From: Verrucomicrobiia bacterium
GTDB lineage: Bacteria > Verrucomicrobiota > Verrucomicrobiia > Limisphaerales > UBA9464
DNA: 64,000 nucleotides
Assembly (NCBI GenBank): GCA_019634635.1
Contig: JAHCBB010000011.1
Span: 115,692 to 179,691 of the forward strand
Reading direction: 5' to 3'
The translations under genes and the position numbers were made by a program. Below the pieces are notes generated by a model. That model was not told the origin of the DNA. It saw only the letters and a list, made by a program, of their open reading frames with translations, and ran no database searches. Every line of letters begins with the position of its first letter. The first letter of the stretch is position 1. Shown piece by piece: positions 47,824-58,110 of the stretch.

Positions 47824-49470
47824 GTGATCCGACGGTTTCCATTCCTCGCGGCATGGTGGCCCTGCCTGCTTGCAGCGACGGTGGCCGTCGCGGCGGACAG
47901 CGCGGCGCACCGGGCGCCGGACGACGTCTTTGTCCTGCGCCGGTTCGAATGGATCCCGGCTTTCAAGCCTCCGCGGATCCAGGCACCGCTCGTCCCGCGG
48001 CGGTTTCCGGTTTCCTCGGTCCACGATCTGGCCATTGCCGGTGGACGTCTCTTTGCGTCCGTGCGCGCCCATGGCCAGCCCAACCCCATGGAGGGTGCCG
48101 GACGACTCTGGGCGCTCCAGGAGCGCAACTTTTTGCTCGAACCCGTTCCCGGCCCGCTGGAGGCCCACTCGATCACGACGCTCTTCGGTCAAAAGGAGGC
48201 CTTGTGGGTTGGGGTGGACGGCGGCCTGGCCGCGCTCGATCTCAATCGGAATGTCATTCATCCCTTTGGCGTCGCGCAGGGGATGGTGAGCACCAACCTT
48301 GCCGGCATCGGACTGGTGGAGGAGACCGTGGTCGCCCTCGGCCGGTACGGGCTCCTCTGGGGACTGGTCCCCGGCACCACCAATTTCATCCGGGCCTCGG
48401 CGGCCGCGCCGTCGTCGGATCCCCGCAATCCGGAGCCGTGGGACCACCTGGCAATCTCAGGCGACTGGCTGCTGGCCGTGGGAGCCCACCTGGTTGCAGC
48501 CCGCCACCAGCGCTCGCCCCAATGGCTGCCCATGCACGACGAGATGGCCACCGGCTCGCCGCAGATCTCCGAACCGAGGTTCAGTTGTGCAGAGGGCGAC
48601 GGTGACGGCGGGTTCTGGCTTGGAAGCGACGCCGGGCTCCACTGGCTCGACCCCGAAAGCAGTGTGATCGAGAACCGGTTCTGGACGCCGTCGTTCACGG
48701 TGCCGGGGGGCTTGGGGATGAGCGTGGCACCCGGCTTCCAGCCGTCGGCGGCGGCGTACGTCATCGCCCACGAACGGGTCATGCAGGGCATCCGGGACCG
48801 GATGCGCGACCGGGCGCGACAGGCCCGGGCAAACACGGAGCGCAAACAGCGGGTGAATCCCTACTGGCCCACCAGCCGCGTTCCCGGGCCGGTGACGGCG
48901 TTGCATCGTGACGGCAAGTTCCTCTGGGTGGCCACGCGCGACGGGGCCACGGCGCTTCGCAGCCGCGTGCTCCTGCTGCATCAACCCACCCGGCGCTGGG
49001 TCGGCTGGTTTCCGGTGGGCGCGCCCGTCACCTGCATGACCTCCGACGCGCAACGCCTGTGGGTGGGCGCCGATGTCAGCAAATCTCCGGGGGGCTCCCC
49101 CCTGTTTGCCGTGGATCGTCTCGCGCTCGTCGCCGTGCCCCAGGCATCGTGGGTGAAGGATGCCATCGGCATCGAGGAACTGGCCGAACGCCTCGCCGGG
49201 TTGCCCCCGAAGGAACGCGCGACGCTGGCATTCTTTGGATCGGACCCGGAGCGCGTGGTGGAATTGCTGGCGCCGTCGGGTGACGCAGCGCCCGACGCCG
49301 ACGCCGAAACCCTGTTCCTGCTTGCATTTGCCCATGACGCGGTGGGCCTCAATGACCCGGAGACTCTGGATCACTACGTCAACCGGTTGCGGCTCGAACA
49401 TCCCGAATCGCCCTTCGCCGAACTCGCAGGCGCGGTCCGCAGCGCCCGGCCCGCGGCAGCCGCCCCGTAA
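47824..49470 (+). CDS. Exported beta-propeller-like protein of unknown function
   Basis: A 548-residue protein, GTG start 47824, with a signal peptide (FPFLAAWWPCLLAATVAVAA). The mature part has propeller-like repeats (LWALQERNFLLEPV, ALWVGVDGGLAALDLNRN, GFWLGSDAGLHWLDPES, FLWVATRDGATAL, RLWVGADVSKS) of the two-component-regulator/YCF48-like kind. A helical C-terminal region follows (ELAERLAGLPPKERATLAFF). No enzyme motif is seen. It follows the floA operon after 47 bp and may be co-transcribed. Confidence 0.7.
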   Translation: MIRRFPFLAAWWPCLLAATVAVAADSAAHRAPDDVFVLRRFEWIPAFKPPRIQAPLVPRRFPVSSVHDLAIAGGRLFASVRAHGQPNPMEGAGRLWALQERNFLLEPVPGPLEAHSITTLFGQKEALWVGVDGGLAALDLNRNVIHPFGVAQGMVSTNLAGIGLVEETVVALGRYGLLWGLVPGTTNFIRASAAAPSSDPRNPEPWDHLAISGDWLLAVGAHLVAARHQRSPQWLPMHDEMATGSPQISEPRFSCAEGDGDGGFWLGSDAGLHWLDPESSVIENRFWTPSFTVPGGLGMSVAPGFQPSAAAYVIAHERVMQGIRDRMRDRARQARANTERKQRVNPYWPTSRVPGPVTALHRDGKFLWVATRDGATALRSRVLLLHQPTRRWVGWFPVGAPVTCMTSDAQRLWVGADVSKSPGGSPLFAVDRLALVAVPQASWVKDAIGIEELAERLAGLPPKERATLAFFGSDPERVVELLAPSGDAAPDADAETLFLLAFAHDAVGLNDPETLDHYVNRLRLEHPESPFAELAGAVRSARPAAAAP

Positions 49471-49505
49471 GCGTCGCGTGCCATCCAACCGCGGGCCCGA
49501 GGCGA

Positions 49506-50093
49506 TCAGCGGAACTCGATGCGGACCTCCTCCAACCCGGCCGCGCGCGCCAGCGCCGTCAACTGGAGGCGGGTGCGGTCTTCAGCATCCTGGAGAATTC
49601 CCGAAGCGCGGGCGGCCTTGCGGATCGCCTCAAGCGCCTGCCGGCGGGCGTCCTGTTCCATCTGCTGATCAAACATCCGCAACATGCCCGTGCTCCGTTC
49701 CAGAATCTCCGTCTTCGACTCGTCGAGATACACGTCGGTGAGCTGCGGTTTGGGGAGGACGACGCTGAGGGTGCCCCCCTCAATCCGGAGATCTGCCGGT
49801 TGGACACGTCGAAGGTCCACCCCGGCCTTGGCAACGCCGTGGGTGACCATGAGGAGGCGGTTTTGTCCGTACCACTTCGCATCCTCAAGGATCACCACCT
49901 TCTCGAAGACGTACTTCACCGTCACCAGGTGGGCGAGGGACTGGATCTGGGTGATGACCGTCGCGGAGTTTGCGATTTCCCGGTGCGGGGCGCCCGGCAA
50001 CAACCGGCCCAGCAACAGCCCCGCCAAAAGCGCCGCCATCGGGACGAATCCCGCCAGTCCTCCAACCCCCACCAACACCCAGCGCCGATCCAC
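49506..50093 (-). CDS. DUF4230 membrane-anchored protein
   Basis: A 195-residue protein with GTG start at 50093. One N-terminal membrane helix (WVLVGVGGLAGFVPMAALLAGLLLG) is followed by the DUF4230 domain (SLAHLVTVKYVFEKVVIL, then LLMVTHGVAKAGVDLRRV and a ...VVLPKPQLTDVYLDESKTEI... stretch). The C-terminal coiled-coil-like helix is RMFDQQMEQDARRQALEAI. Function is unknown; DUF4230 proteins are usually periplasmic and membrane-tethered. It lies divergent to nothing and convergent to the propeller gene. Confidence 0.8.
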   Translation of the reverse strand: MDRRWVLVGVGGLAGFVPMAALLAGLLLGRLLPGAPHREIANSATVITQIQSLAHLVTVKYVFEKVVILEDAKWYGQNRLLMVTHGVAKAGVDLRRVQPADLRIEGGTLSVVLPKPQLTDVYLDESKTEILERSTGMLRMFDQQMEQDARRQALEAIRKAARASGILQDAEDRTRLQLTALARAAGLEEVRIEFR

Positions 50094-50173
50094 GGCAAAG
50101 GCTTAGCGGGAACGGGCCCACCTGCAAAGCGGCGATGGAGCCACGCCGCCCCCGTCCCGCCAGCGGCCGGGCC

Positions 50174-52267
50174 TCAGCGGTTGCGCCGGCCGGTCCGGAG
50201 TTCCCGGACAAGTTCCTGCGCCTCGTACACCTTGTCGAGGGCCTCAAGGATTCCGCGGCTGTCCACGCTCAGGGCGCGGGCCTGCACGTCGTCGTAGGCG
50301 ATGTCGAGCACCAGCGAATAAATATTCCCGTCGAAGATGACCCCCACGAACTCGCCGGAGCGATTCACCACCGGGCTGCCCGAGTTGCCCCCGATGATGT
50401 CCGCGGTGTTGATGAAATTGAGCGGGGTCGTCAGGTCCAGGGAGGCCTTCCGCTGCAGCCAGCGCTCCGGCAGATCAAACGGCGGGCGGTCCTTCATCCG
50501 GGCGTTGCGCTCATAGAGGCCGGCGAACGTTGTAAACGGCGCAATCGTCTGCCCGTTCTCCTCGTACCCCACAATCCTTCCAAAGGAGAGCCGCAGGGTG
50601 AAGGTGGCGTCCGGATATTGCGCGTCCCCCTCCAGTGCGAACCGCGCCCGCGCAATCGCCGCCTGGGCCTGTTGCTTGATTTCATCCTGGGCCTCCACCA
50701 ACCGCCGCGCCTCGCGGGCCTCCTGGTCCACAAGGCGCGCCAGTTCGATCATCGGATCCCCGGACGCCGCCACTGCCGCCGCCCCCCCCTCGTACAGCTT
50801 CCGACGCACGGCGATGTCGCGCACCCGGGTGCCCCGGACGAGGTCCGACGCCCGGTCCCGCGGCGAACGGCCGGCCAGCACCTGCACGACCAGCGGATCC
50901 TCGAATCCCAACCGCTCGCCGAGAAATGTCAGGGAGTCGCCGAGCTTGAGAATCTCCAGATCCTCATGGATCGGCCGCTCGGAAAAGAGGTCCAGCTCGA
51001 ACGAATCGCGGCCGGCATCGGCATACTCCCGAAGCCGTTCGCCGTTGGGTTTCGGACGTTCATCGCCGGCCCGCAGGAGCTTCCGGGCAATGTCGAAACT
51101 GTCGCTGTTGAACCCGTGCGCGGACTCGAGGAGACGCAGTCGCAGGGCCTGGAGGGAGATCGCCTGCTGCGCCGCCGCAATCCGGTCGTAGGCGGCGACG
51201 GCATCGGCAAACGCGGCATCGGCCGCAAGGCGTTCCCGGAAGTCACGCTCGCCTCCCGCCTTGCGACCCATCACCGCCGGATTGCACAGCCCGGCCATCA
51301 CGCCATCGAGCGCCTTGCGCGAATTTTGCACCCCGAACAGTTCGTCCTTGGCCCGCCGCGCATTTTCCTCGCTGCGGCTGCTCCACGCCGCCAGCAGCAC
51401 CTCCAGCTGCTTCAGCCGGCTGCGGGTGTACGGCAGCTGGACATCGCGCATGTACTCCAGCTCGGCCAGCGTGCGCAAACGGCTGGTTCGTCCCGGATGC
51501 CCCGAAACGAAGGTGAGTTCGCCCTCGCCGGCGCCCGACGGCGACCACTTCAGGAAGTGTGGCGCCGACACCGGCTTTCCATCCTCGTACACACGGAAAA
51601 GACACACATCGAGGACGTACCGCGGGAACTCGAAGTTGTCGGGATCGCCACCGAAGAAGGCGATCTGCTGCTCCGGGGCGAACGCCAGACGCACGTCGGT
51701 GTAGCGCTTGAACCGGTACAGGTGATACCGGCCGCCCTGATAGAGCGTGGTGACATTCGACCGCAGACCGGTCGTTTCCAGGGACTCCTTCTCGATCGCC
51801 GCAATCACCTTGCGCCGCGCCAGCACGGCGTCGTCGGGCGAGGCGCCCTCCGGCACCGCGGCGTTCACCCGGGCGGTCACGTCCTCAATGGTCTGCAGCA
51901 CGTTGAGCTCCAGATCCACGCATTTCACCTCATCCTCAAGCCGGCGGGCCAGAAAGCCGTCCCGCAGGAAGTCGCGCTCCGGCGTGCTCAGCTTCTGGAG
52001 GGCGTCGGCCCCGACATGGTGGTTCGACAGCACGAGGCCGTCCTCGCTCACAAAGCTCCCCGACCCCCCCGAATTGAATCGCACGGAGGACTTCATCAGA
52101 TGCTCCAGCCATTCGGGGGTCAGGTCGAACCCGTGGCGCTCCTTGAGGATCTGGCGCGGCGGATTCTCGTAGAGCCACATCCCCTCGTCGGCGAGATTGC
52201 GGACCGGGGCGGCGGTCGAAGCGGCAAGGGCCATGGCGGCAGACAGGGAGGCAGTACGGGAGGTCAT
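50174..52267 (-). CDS. S46 family dipeptidyl peptidase (DPP7-like)
   Basis: A 697-residue serine peptidase from ATG 52267 with a short signal (SLSAAMALAASTAA). Catalytic His is H84 (SNHHVG), and catalytic Ser is S629 in GGNSGSPVVN. In the S46 family the residue 18 positions after the Ser decides specificity: Arg gives DPP11 (acidic P1), Gly gives DPP7 (hydrophobic P1). Here it is G647 (IFDGN), so a DPP7-type preference is predicted. The start MWLYENPPRQIL and the domain order fit the family. It is periplasmic and likely releases dipeptides from oligopeptides. The long frame upstream to 52675 is not coding. Confidence 0.92.
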   Translation of the reverse strand: MTSRTASLSAAMALAASTAAPVRNLADEGMWLYENPPRQILKERHGFDLTPEWLEHLMKSSVRFNSGGSGSFVSEDGLVLSNHHVGADALQKLSTPERDFLRDGFLARRLEDEVKCVDLELNVLQTIEDVTARVNAAVPEGASPDDAVLARRKVIAAIEKESLETTGLRSNVTTLYQGGRYHLYRFKRYTDVRLAFAPEQQIAFFGGDPDNFEFPRYVLDVCLFRVYEDGKPVSAPHFLKWSPSGAGEGELTFVSGHPGRTSRLRTLAELEYMRDVQLPYTRSRLKQLEVLLAAWSSRSEENARRAKDELFGVQNSRKALDGVMAGLCNPAVMGRKAGGERDFRERLAADAAFADAVAAYDRIAAAQQAISLQALRLRLLESAHGFNSDSFDIARKLLRAGDERPKPNGERLREYADAGRDSFELDLFSERPIHEDLEILKLGDSLTFLGERLGFEDPLVVQVLAGRSPRDRASDLVRGTRVRDIAVRRKLYEGGAAAVAASGDPMIELARLVDQEAREARRLVEAQDEIKQQAQAAIARARFALEGDAQYPDATFTLRLSFGRIVGYEENGQTIAPFTTFAGLYERNARMKDRPPFDLPERWLQRKASLDLTTPLNFINTADIIGGNSGSPVVNRSGEFVGVIFDGNIYSLVLDIAYDDVQARALSVDSRGILEALDKVYEAQELVRELRTGRRNR

Positions 52268-52427
52268 GAGAGGCACAACGGGCCCAGAGGCCGCCAGAAC
52301 TGTCGCGAAAAGCCCGGCGCTGTTCCAGTCCGCGATGAGGCGGTTGCCGTCCGGAAATCGCGATTCGCATGCCTGAACGGCCCGCCGCTTGCTTCCTTGG
52401 GGTTGTTCACGATCCTGTAACATTGCA

Positions 52428-55400
52428 ATGAGCCGCATCCTTCGCTTCCTGGCCCCCGCCTGCGCCGGTCTGATGACCCTTCTCCCGGCGACCGGCCAAC
52501 TGGTGATCAACGAGTTTCTGGCCAGCAACAACCGGGGACTCCAGGACGAGGAGGGCGACCGGCCGGACTGGATCGAAATCCACAATCCCGGAACCACCCC
52601 GGTCAACCTGCTGGGATGGACCCTGACCGACAATGCGTCGGTGACCGAAAAGTGGACATTCCCAGCGACGAACATCCATGCGGGCGGCTATCTGGTGGTG
52701 TTCGCCTCCGGGAAGGACCGCCGCGTGGCCGGTGCGCCTTTGCACACAGGCTTCAGCCTGAGCGCCGACGGCGAATACCTCGGACTGTTTCGTCCGGAGG
52801 GCGTCGTGGCGGCGTCCGAGTACGCCCCGGAGTTCCCACCCCAGAAGGCCGACATTTCCTACGGGCTGCAGCAAGGTCAGGAGCGATACTTCGACCCGCC
52901 GACCCCGGGGGCGGCGAATGGTTCCGGATTCGCGGATTTCGTTGCGGACACCAAGTTCAGCCATGACCGGGGATTCTACGACCGCCCGTTTGATCTGGTG
53001 ATCACCTGCGCCACGCCGGACGCCGCGATCCGCTACACCACCAACGGCACCCCGCCGACGGCCACGACCGGCCTGGTCTACGACGGACCGATTGCCATTC
53101 CGGGCACGCGGGTGATCCGCGCGGCGGCGTTCAAAACGGGATTGCGTCCGTCGAACGTGGATACCCAGACCTACCTGTTCCCATCGGACATCTTCCAGCA
53201 ATCGCCCAATGGTCAGGCGCCCCCGGGATGGCCGACCCGCTGGGGCGGCAACGTGGTGGACTACGGAATGGATCCCGACGTCGTCAATTCGCCGCTCTAC
53301 CAGGACGAGCTGCTGCCCGCGCTGAAGTCCCTGCCGTCGTTCGTCGTCGTCACCGAGCTGCGTCACCTGTTCGATTCCTCGACCGGCATCTACGCCAATC
53401 CCGGTCAGGACGGCCGCGACTGGGAGCGCCCTGCCTCTCTCGAACTGCTGCATCCGGACGGACGCGAGGGTTTTCAGATCAACTGCGGGATCCGGGTCCG
53501 GGGCGGCTTCTCCCGGAGCACCAGCAATCCCAAGCATGCCCTTCGGTTCTTCTTTCGGAACGAGTACGGGGCCGGAAAGCTGCGCTATCCACTTTTTGGT
53601 GATGCCGGTGCGGACACGTTCGACAACATGGATCTCCGGACCTTCCAAAACTATTCGTGGAGCTTTCAGGGGGACAGCCGGGGCGTTTTTGTTCGGGATC
53701 AATTCAACCGCGACGCCCAGCTCGAGATGGGCCATCAGGCGGAACGGGGCGACTTCTACCATCTGTTCATCAACGGGCAGTATTGGGGCATCTTCAACAC
53801 CTGCGAACGACCCGAAGCCAGCTACGGCGAGACCTACTACGGCGGGCGCAAGGAGGATTTTGACGTCATCAAGGTCGAGGCCGGTCCGTACACGATCAAT
53901 GCGACCGACGGCAATCTTGATGCCTGGAATGAGCTCTACAACCTCTGCCGGGCCGGAATTACCAACGACGCCGTCTATCTCAAGCTCCAGGGGATGAACC
54001 CCGACGGCACGCCCAACCCCGCGTACCGAAACCTGCTCGATGTGGACAACCTGATTGACTACATGCTGGTGATTTTCTACGGCGGCAATCTGGACGCCCC
54101 GATCTCCAACTTCCTTGGCAATACTTCGCCCAACAACTTCTACGGAGTCCGCGATCGCACGGGGCGCTCCGGCGGATTCAAGTATTTCGTCCATGACGCC
54201 GAGCACACGCTGCTGGACCTCGGCGAAAACCGCACCGGCCCCTTTGCGTCGGGCAGCTCCAGCGTGTCCAAGAGCAATCCGCAGTACTTTTTTCAGCGGC
54301 TTGCCGTGAATCCGGAATTCCGCATGCGGCTCGCGGACCGCATCCACCGGCACTTTTTCAACGAGGGCGCCCTCACCCCGTCGGCGGGCCAGGCGCGTTT
54401 CTCGCGGCGCACAAACGAGATCTTCTCGGCCGTCGTGCTGGAATCGGCGCGTTGGGGGGATGCCAAGCGGGCGACGCCCTTCACCCGGAACCGGGAATGG
54501 CTTTCCGAAGCCAGCCGGATCCAGCGCAGCTACCTGCCCCAGCGCACCGCCCGGGTCCTCGCCCAGTTCCAGGCCAAGGGATGGTATCCTGCGGTCGCCG
54601 CTCCGTCCTTCAGTCAGCATGGAGGCCCTTTCGACCCGGGTTCGCCGATCACGATCACGGCGCCTGACGGCACCCTCTACTACACCGCCGACGGCACCGA
54701 CCCACGGGCGCCGGGCGGCGCGGTATCCGACGGTGCCCGACGGTATGCCGGGCCCCTGGCGCTCGCGGAATCGGCAACCCTCAAGGCGCGCGTCCTAGGA
54801 GCCAACGGCACCTGGAGCGCACTGACCGAGGCCGATTTCCTGCTGCACCAGACCTGGCAGGACGTGCTGATCACTGAAATCATGTACCATCCGCCGTCCA
54901 CTTCATGGGCCGAAAGCGACGACTTGGAGTTTCTCGAACTCAAGAACGTCGGCTCCGAGGAACGCGACCTCGGAGGCATGGCCTTCACCCGCGGGATTCG
55001 TTTCACCTTTCCCCGCGGGTTCCATCTGGCACCGGGGGCATTCGTGGTGCTCGTCAGCAACGCGGAGGCCTTCGCCCGGGCCCATCCGGACGTTCCGATT
55101 GGCGGTGTGTACTCCGGAAGGCTCAGCAACGCCGGGGAACGACTTTCGTGGCTGCACGCCACCGGCGGCACGGCCTTCGACATCACCTATGGAGACCGCC
55201 CCCCGTGGCCGGCGGCCGCCGATGGCACCGGCTTTTCCCTCGTACCGAGGAATCCCTCGGCCAACCCGGATCCGTCGGATTCCGCCCACTGGCGGGCCTC
55301 CACACGACCCGGCGGATCCCCGGGTGCGGATGACCCGGTGCTGGAAGTGCCGGCGGTCCTGATCACGGAACTCCTTGCCCACACCGATTCTCCCGATGTG

Positions 55401-57644
55401 GACGCCGTCGAACTGCACAATCCAGGGGCCACGGACGCGGACATCTCCGGCTGGTACCTCACCGATGACCGTCGCGAGCCGGGGAAATACCGGCTGCCCG
55501 CCTCCAGCGTCATTCCGCCGGGCGGCTACCTGGTTCTCACCGAGCGCGAGTTCAACGCACCCGGCGCCCCCGGCCGCTTCTCGTTCAATTCTCACGGCGA
55601 AGCGGTGTACCTCTACAGTGCCGACGCCACGGGCACGCTGACCGGCTACAGCGACGGATTCGCCTTCGGCGCGTCGGCCAACGGAGAGACCTTTGGCCGC
55701 CACACCAACTCGGTCGGCGACCTCCAGTTCCCACCCCAGAGCGAACCGACACTCGGCGGACTGAACGCAGGCCCGCGAATCGGCCCCGTGGTCATCAACG
55801 AAATCCAGTACGATCCAGCCCCCGGCGATGTGGAGTTCGTGGAGCTGCTGAATCTCACCGACGAGGAGATCCCGCTCTTTCATCCACAACACCCGGAGAA
55901 CACCTGGCAACTCTCCGGTGCGGGATTTGTGTTTCCGCCCGGCAGTGTGCTCCCGGCCCGGGGTTTCGCGGTGGCCACGTCCGGGGATCCAACGTTGTTC
56001 CGTCTGAAGTGGCAGGTTCCGGATGCCGTCCCGGTGTTCGGCCCCTACGCCGGAAACCTCGCCAATACCGGCGAACGCCTCGAACTGCGGCGCCCGGATG
56101 CTCCGGACTTTGAGACCAATGCCCTTGGGGAGGTCACCGCCATCATTCCCATGCTCACCGTGGACCGGGTGCGCTACAGCCATCGGGAGCCGTGGCCCAC
56201 TGGGGCTTCCGGCACCGGAGCCTCGCTGGAGCGGATCAGTCCCGGTCTGTACGGCGATGACCCGGCGTCCTGGCGGACGTCGGCCGCGGGGCCGTCCCCT
56301 GGCATGGACAACGCCGTGAACCGGGCACCCATCCCCTATGCCGGCCTGGATCAGGACCTGGTGGGCACGGTGTTTCCGCTCGCGACGACGCTTTCGGCGA
56401 CGGCCACCGATGATGGCCAACCGGGCCTGGGGCTTCGTTTCCGATGGCGTCAGGTCGGCGGTCCTGTCGGGGTCCTCTTCAGCGCGACCGACATTCCGGA
56501 CCCGGGCATCCGGCTGCCCGGCCAGGGGAGCTACCTCTTTCGCGTCACAGTCAGCGACGGGGAACGCGAGGCCTCCGACGACGTCGCCATCACCGTCCGC
56601 CGCACCACCGGGGACGTCGTCCTGCTGCCCGCCGGGGCGACCTGGAAGTACCTGGATCTGGGAATCCATCCCAACGTTGCGTGGCGAACGAACACCTTCG
56701 ACGATTCGGGCTGGAAGACGGGCCGCGCGCGGTTTGGCTATGGCGATCCGGGCATGACCACGACGGTCGGCTTCGGTCCCAATGCCGGCAGCAAGCACAT
56801 CACCACGTATTTCAGGACCCGGTTCCAGGTCGCGGATGCCGCCGCGGTCACGGAGTTCACGGCCCGCCTGCTGCGGGACGACGGGGCCGTGATCTACGTC
56901 AATGGCGTCGAGGCCGCCCGGAGCAACATGCCCGAGACCACCATCTCCGGGACAACGCTCGCCATCAGTGCCGTTGGCGGCGAGGACGAGACGACCTTCT
57001 TCGTCCTCCCGCTGGACTCCGGGCTGCTGCGCGACGGGGAGAACGTCGTCGCGGTGCAGATCCACCAAGCCAATCCGGATTCCTCGGATCTCGCCTTCGA
57101 CCTGGAACTCACCGCGAAGGCGCTTCCGCCCAACACACCGCCCACCGCAAATGCCGGATCCGACATCACCGCAACCGTCGGAGACGGGGTGACCCTCAAG
57201 GGCAGCTTCACCGACGACGGCCTTCCAGTGCCTCCGGGGGTTCCCACCTTTTCTTGGAGCCGCGTTTCGGGTCCCGGCGACGTGAGCTGGTCAGATCCCG
57301 CCCTCCCGGAAACCCGGGCACAGTTCGCCACGCCGGGCGTCTACACGCTGCGTCTCACGGTACACGACGGTGCCGCAAGCGCGTCGGATGATGTGCAGGT
57401 GACGGTCACGCCGGGCGCCACTGCGCCCGTGGTCGAGATGATTCCCGGGCCCGAACCGGGATTCCGATTCACCGCAGCTGCAGGCCAAAGCTACACCGTG
57501 CTCGCCCGGCCGAGCCTCCTTGAAGGCGCCTGGGAGCGCCTCCGCGACGTTCCGGCAGCCGCGGCCAACACAACGGTGGACGTGCGCTTCGACACCGCCG
57601 CCCCGGCCGGGTTCTACCTGGTGGTCACCCCCGCCATGCCCTGA
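52428..57644 (+). CDS. Giant exported CotH-kinase/lamin-tail protein
   Basis: A protein of 1738 residues. ATG 52428 gives a signal peptide (LRFLAPACAGLMTLLPATG). Domains in order: lamin-tail (LTD) ~24-105; Fn3-associated/chitobiase-like ~180-252; CotH kinase ~294-645 (RVRGGFSRSTSN, YGARYDF-like region, FVHDAEHTLLDLGEN as the metal/ATP site segment); a second chitobiase-like domain ~730-805; three more LTDs (~812, ~972, ~1119); PKD-like ~1300-1394; a galactose-binding-like sandwich ~1400-1566; a second PKD-like domain ~1567-1661; and a C-terminal module ending FYLVVTPAMP. CotH-like kinases phosphorylate surface proteins in spore formers; here the target is unknown. It is divergent from the S46 peptidase gene with a 160-bp gap. 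Confidence 0.88.
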   Translation: MSRILRFLAPACAGLMTLLPATGQLVINEFLASNNRGLQDEEGDRPDWIEIHNPGTTPVNLLGWTLTDNASVTEKWTFPATNIHAGGYLVVFASGKDRRVAGAPLHTGFSLSADGEYLGLFRPEGVVAASEYAPEFPPQKADISYGLQQGQERYFDPPTPGAANGSGFADFVADTKFSHDRGFYDRPFDLVITCATPDAAIRYTTNGTPPTATTGLVYDGPIAIPGTRVIRAAAFKTGLRPSNVDTQTYLFPSDIFQQSPNGQAPPGWPTRWGGNVVDYGMDPDVVNSPLYQDELLPALKSLPSFVVVTELRHLFDSSTGIYANPGQDGRDWERPASLELLHPDGREGFQINCGIRVRGGFSRSTSNPKHALRFFFRNEYGAGKLRYPLFGDAGADTFDNMDLRTFQNYSWSFQGDSRGVFVRDQFNRDAQLEMGHQAERGDFYHLFINGQYWGIFNTCERPEASYGETYYGGRKEDFDVIKVEAGPYTINATDGNLDAWNELYNLCRAGITNDAVYLKLQGMNPDGTPNPAYRNLLDVDNLIDYMLVIFYGGNLDAPISNFLGNTSPNNFYGVRDRTGRSGGFKYFVHDAEHTLLDLGENRTGPFASGSSSVSKSNPQYFFQRLAVNPEFRMRLADRIHRHFFNEGALTPSAGQARFSRRTNEIFSAVVLESARWGDAKRATPFTRNREWLSEASRIQRSYLPQRTARVLAQFQAKGWYPAVAAPSFSQHGGPFDPGSPITITAPDGTLYYTADGTDPRAPGGAVSDGARRYAGPLALAESATLKARVLGANGTWSALTEADFLLHQTWQDVLITEIMYHPPSTSWAESDDLEFLELKNVGSEERDLGGMAFTRGIRFTFPRGFHLAPGAFVVLVSNAEAFARAHPDVPIGGVYSGRLSNAGERLSWLHATGGTAFDITYGDRPPWPAAADGTGFSLVPRNPSANPDPSDSAHWRASTRPGGSPGADDPVLEVPAVLITELLAHTDSPDVDAVELHNPGATDADISGWYLTDDRREPGKYRLPASSVIPPGGYLVLTEREFNAPGAPGRFSFNSHGEAVYLYSADATGTLTGYSDGFAFGASANGETFGRHTNSVGDLQFPPQSEPTLGGLNAGPRIGPVVINEIQYDPAPGDVEFVELLNLTDEEIPLFHPQHPENTWQLSGAGFVFPPGSVLPARGFAVATSGDPTLFRLKWQVPDAVPVFGPYAGNLANTGERLELRRPDAPDFETNALGEVTAIIPMLTVDRVRYSHREPWPTGASGTGASLERISPGLYGDDPASWRTSAAGPSPGMDNAVNRAPIPYAGLDQDLVGTVFPLATTLSATATDDGQPGLGLRFRWRQVGGPVGVLFSATDIPDPGIRLPGQGSYLFRVTVSDGEREASDDVAITVRRTTGDVVLLPAGATWKYLDLGIHPNVAWRTNTFDDSGWKTGRARFGYGDPGMTTTVGFGPNAGSKHITTYFRTRFQVADAAAVTEFTARLLRDDGAVIYVNGVEAARSNMPETTISGTTLAISAVGGEDETTFFVLPLDSGLLRDGENVVAVQIHQANPDSSDLAFDLELTAKALPPNTPPTANAGSDITATVGDGVTLKGSFTDDGLPVPPGVPTFSWSRVSGPGDVSWSDPALPETRAQFATPGVYTLRLTVHDGAASASDDVQVTVTPGATAPVVEMIPGPEPGFRFTAAAGQSYTVLARPSLLEGAWERLRDVPAAAANTTVDVRFDTAAPAGFYLVVTPAMP

Positions 57645-58089
57645 GTCGCTGTCAAACGACGTTCGAGGGCAACGACGGTAGGGCCGCCAAGGGACCAGCC
57701 CGCAAGGACCCGGTTTACACTGACCCCCGGGCATCCGGGTGTCGGTGACGGGTGCACGACCGCGTCCCGAGCAATGGCCGGGGCGATTCCACGGGAGGAG
57801 GGGCTGCCGATCCTGCGTCGCTCCCGGAATGCAATCGGGGACAACCCACGCGCGCCAACCCGGATCGCACGCCATCGCGAGTCCACAGCGACCAGGCCCT
57901 CACGAGGCTTCAATCGCGAGGTCTGATCGGTGTCGAACTCCTCGTCAGGAATCTGGTTTTGACGCTTCGCCGGGAAATCCCCTCATTTTCAAAGGGGTCG
58001 TGCCGGCGCAGCGGCCATGGCGCCACACGACAGCCGGAGCCCCAGCTTCGCTCCCCCTGGTTGACGGAAACTTGCTTTGCTCAGGGCGT
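57645..58089. other. Intergenic region with diverged repeat C
   Basis: 445 bp with no convincing gene. It contains a diverged copy of repeat C at 57946-57976 and a GC hairpin around 57723-57740 (CCCCCGGGCATCCGGG) that could end transcription of the CotH gene, although no T-run follows. Confidence 0.45.
57946..57976 (+). repeat. Repeat C, diverged copy
   Basis: Shares GGTTTTGACGCTTCGCCGGG with the copies at 60883-60920 and 61497-61533; the 5' part (GTCAGGAATCT) is diverged from GATAGGAGTTT. Confidence 0.6.
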
Positions 58090-58105
58090 TGAGTAAAAAT
58101 ACTCA
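58090..58105. promoter_or_regulatory. Inverted repeat TGAGTA-AAAA-TACTCA before AAA/DUF4143 gene
   Basis: Perfect 6-bp arms around AAAA, ending 5 bp before the GTG start of the ATPase gene and overlapping the ribosome-binding region. The position suggests an operator or an RNA hairpin that could block translation, perhaps autoregulatory. Confidence 0.5.
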
Positions 58106-58110
58106 GGAAG

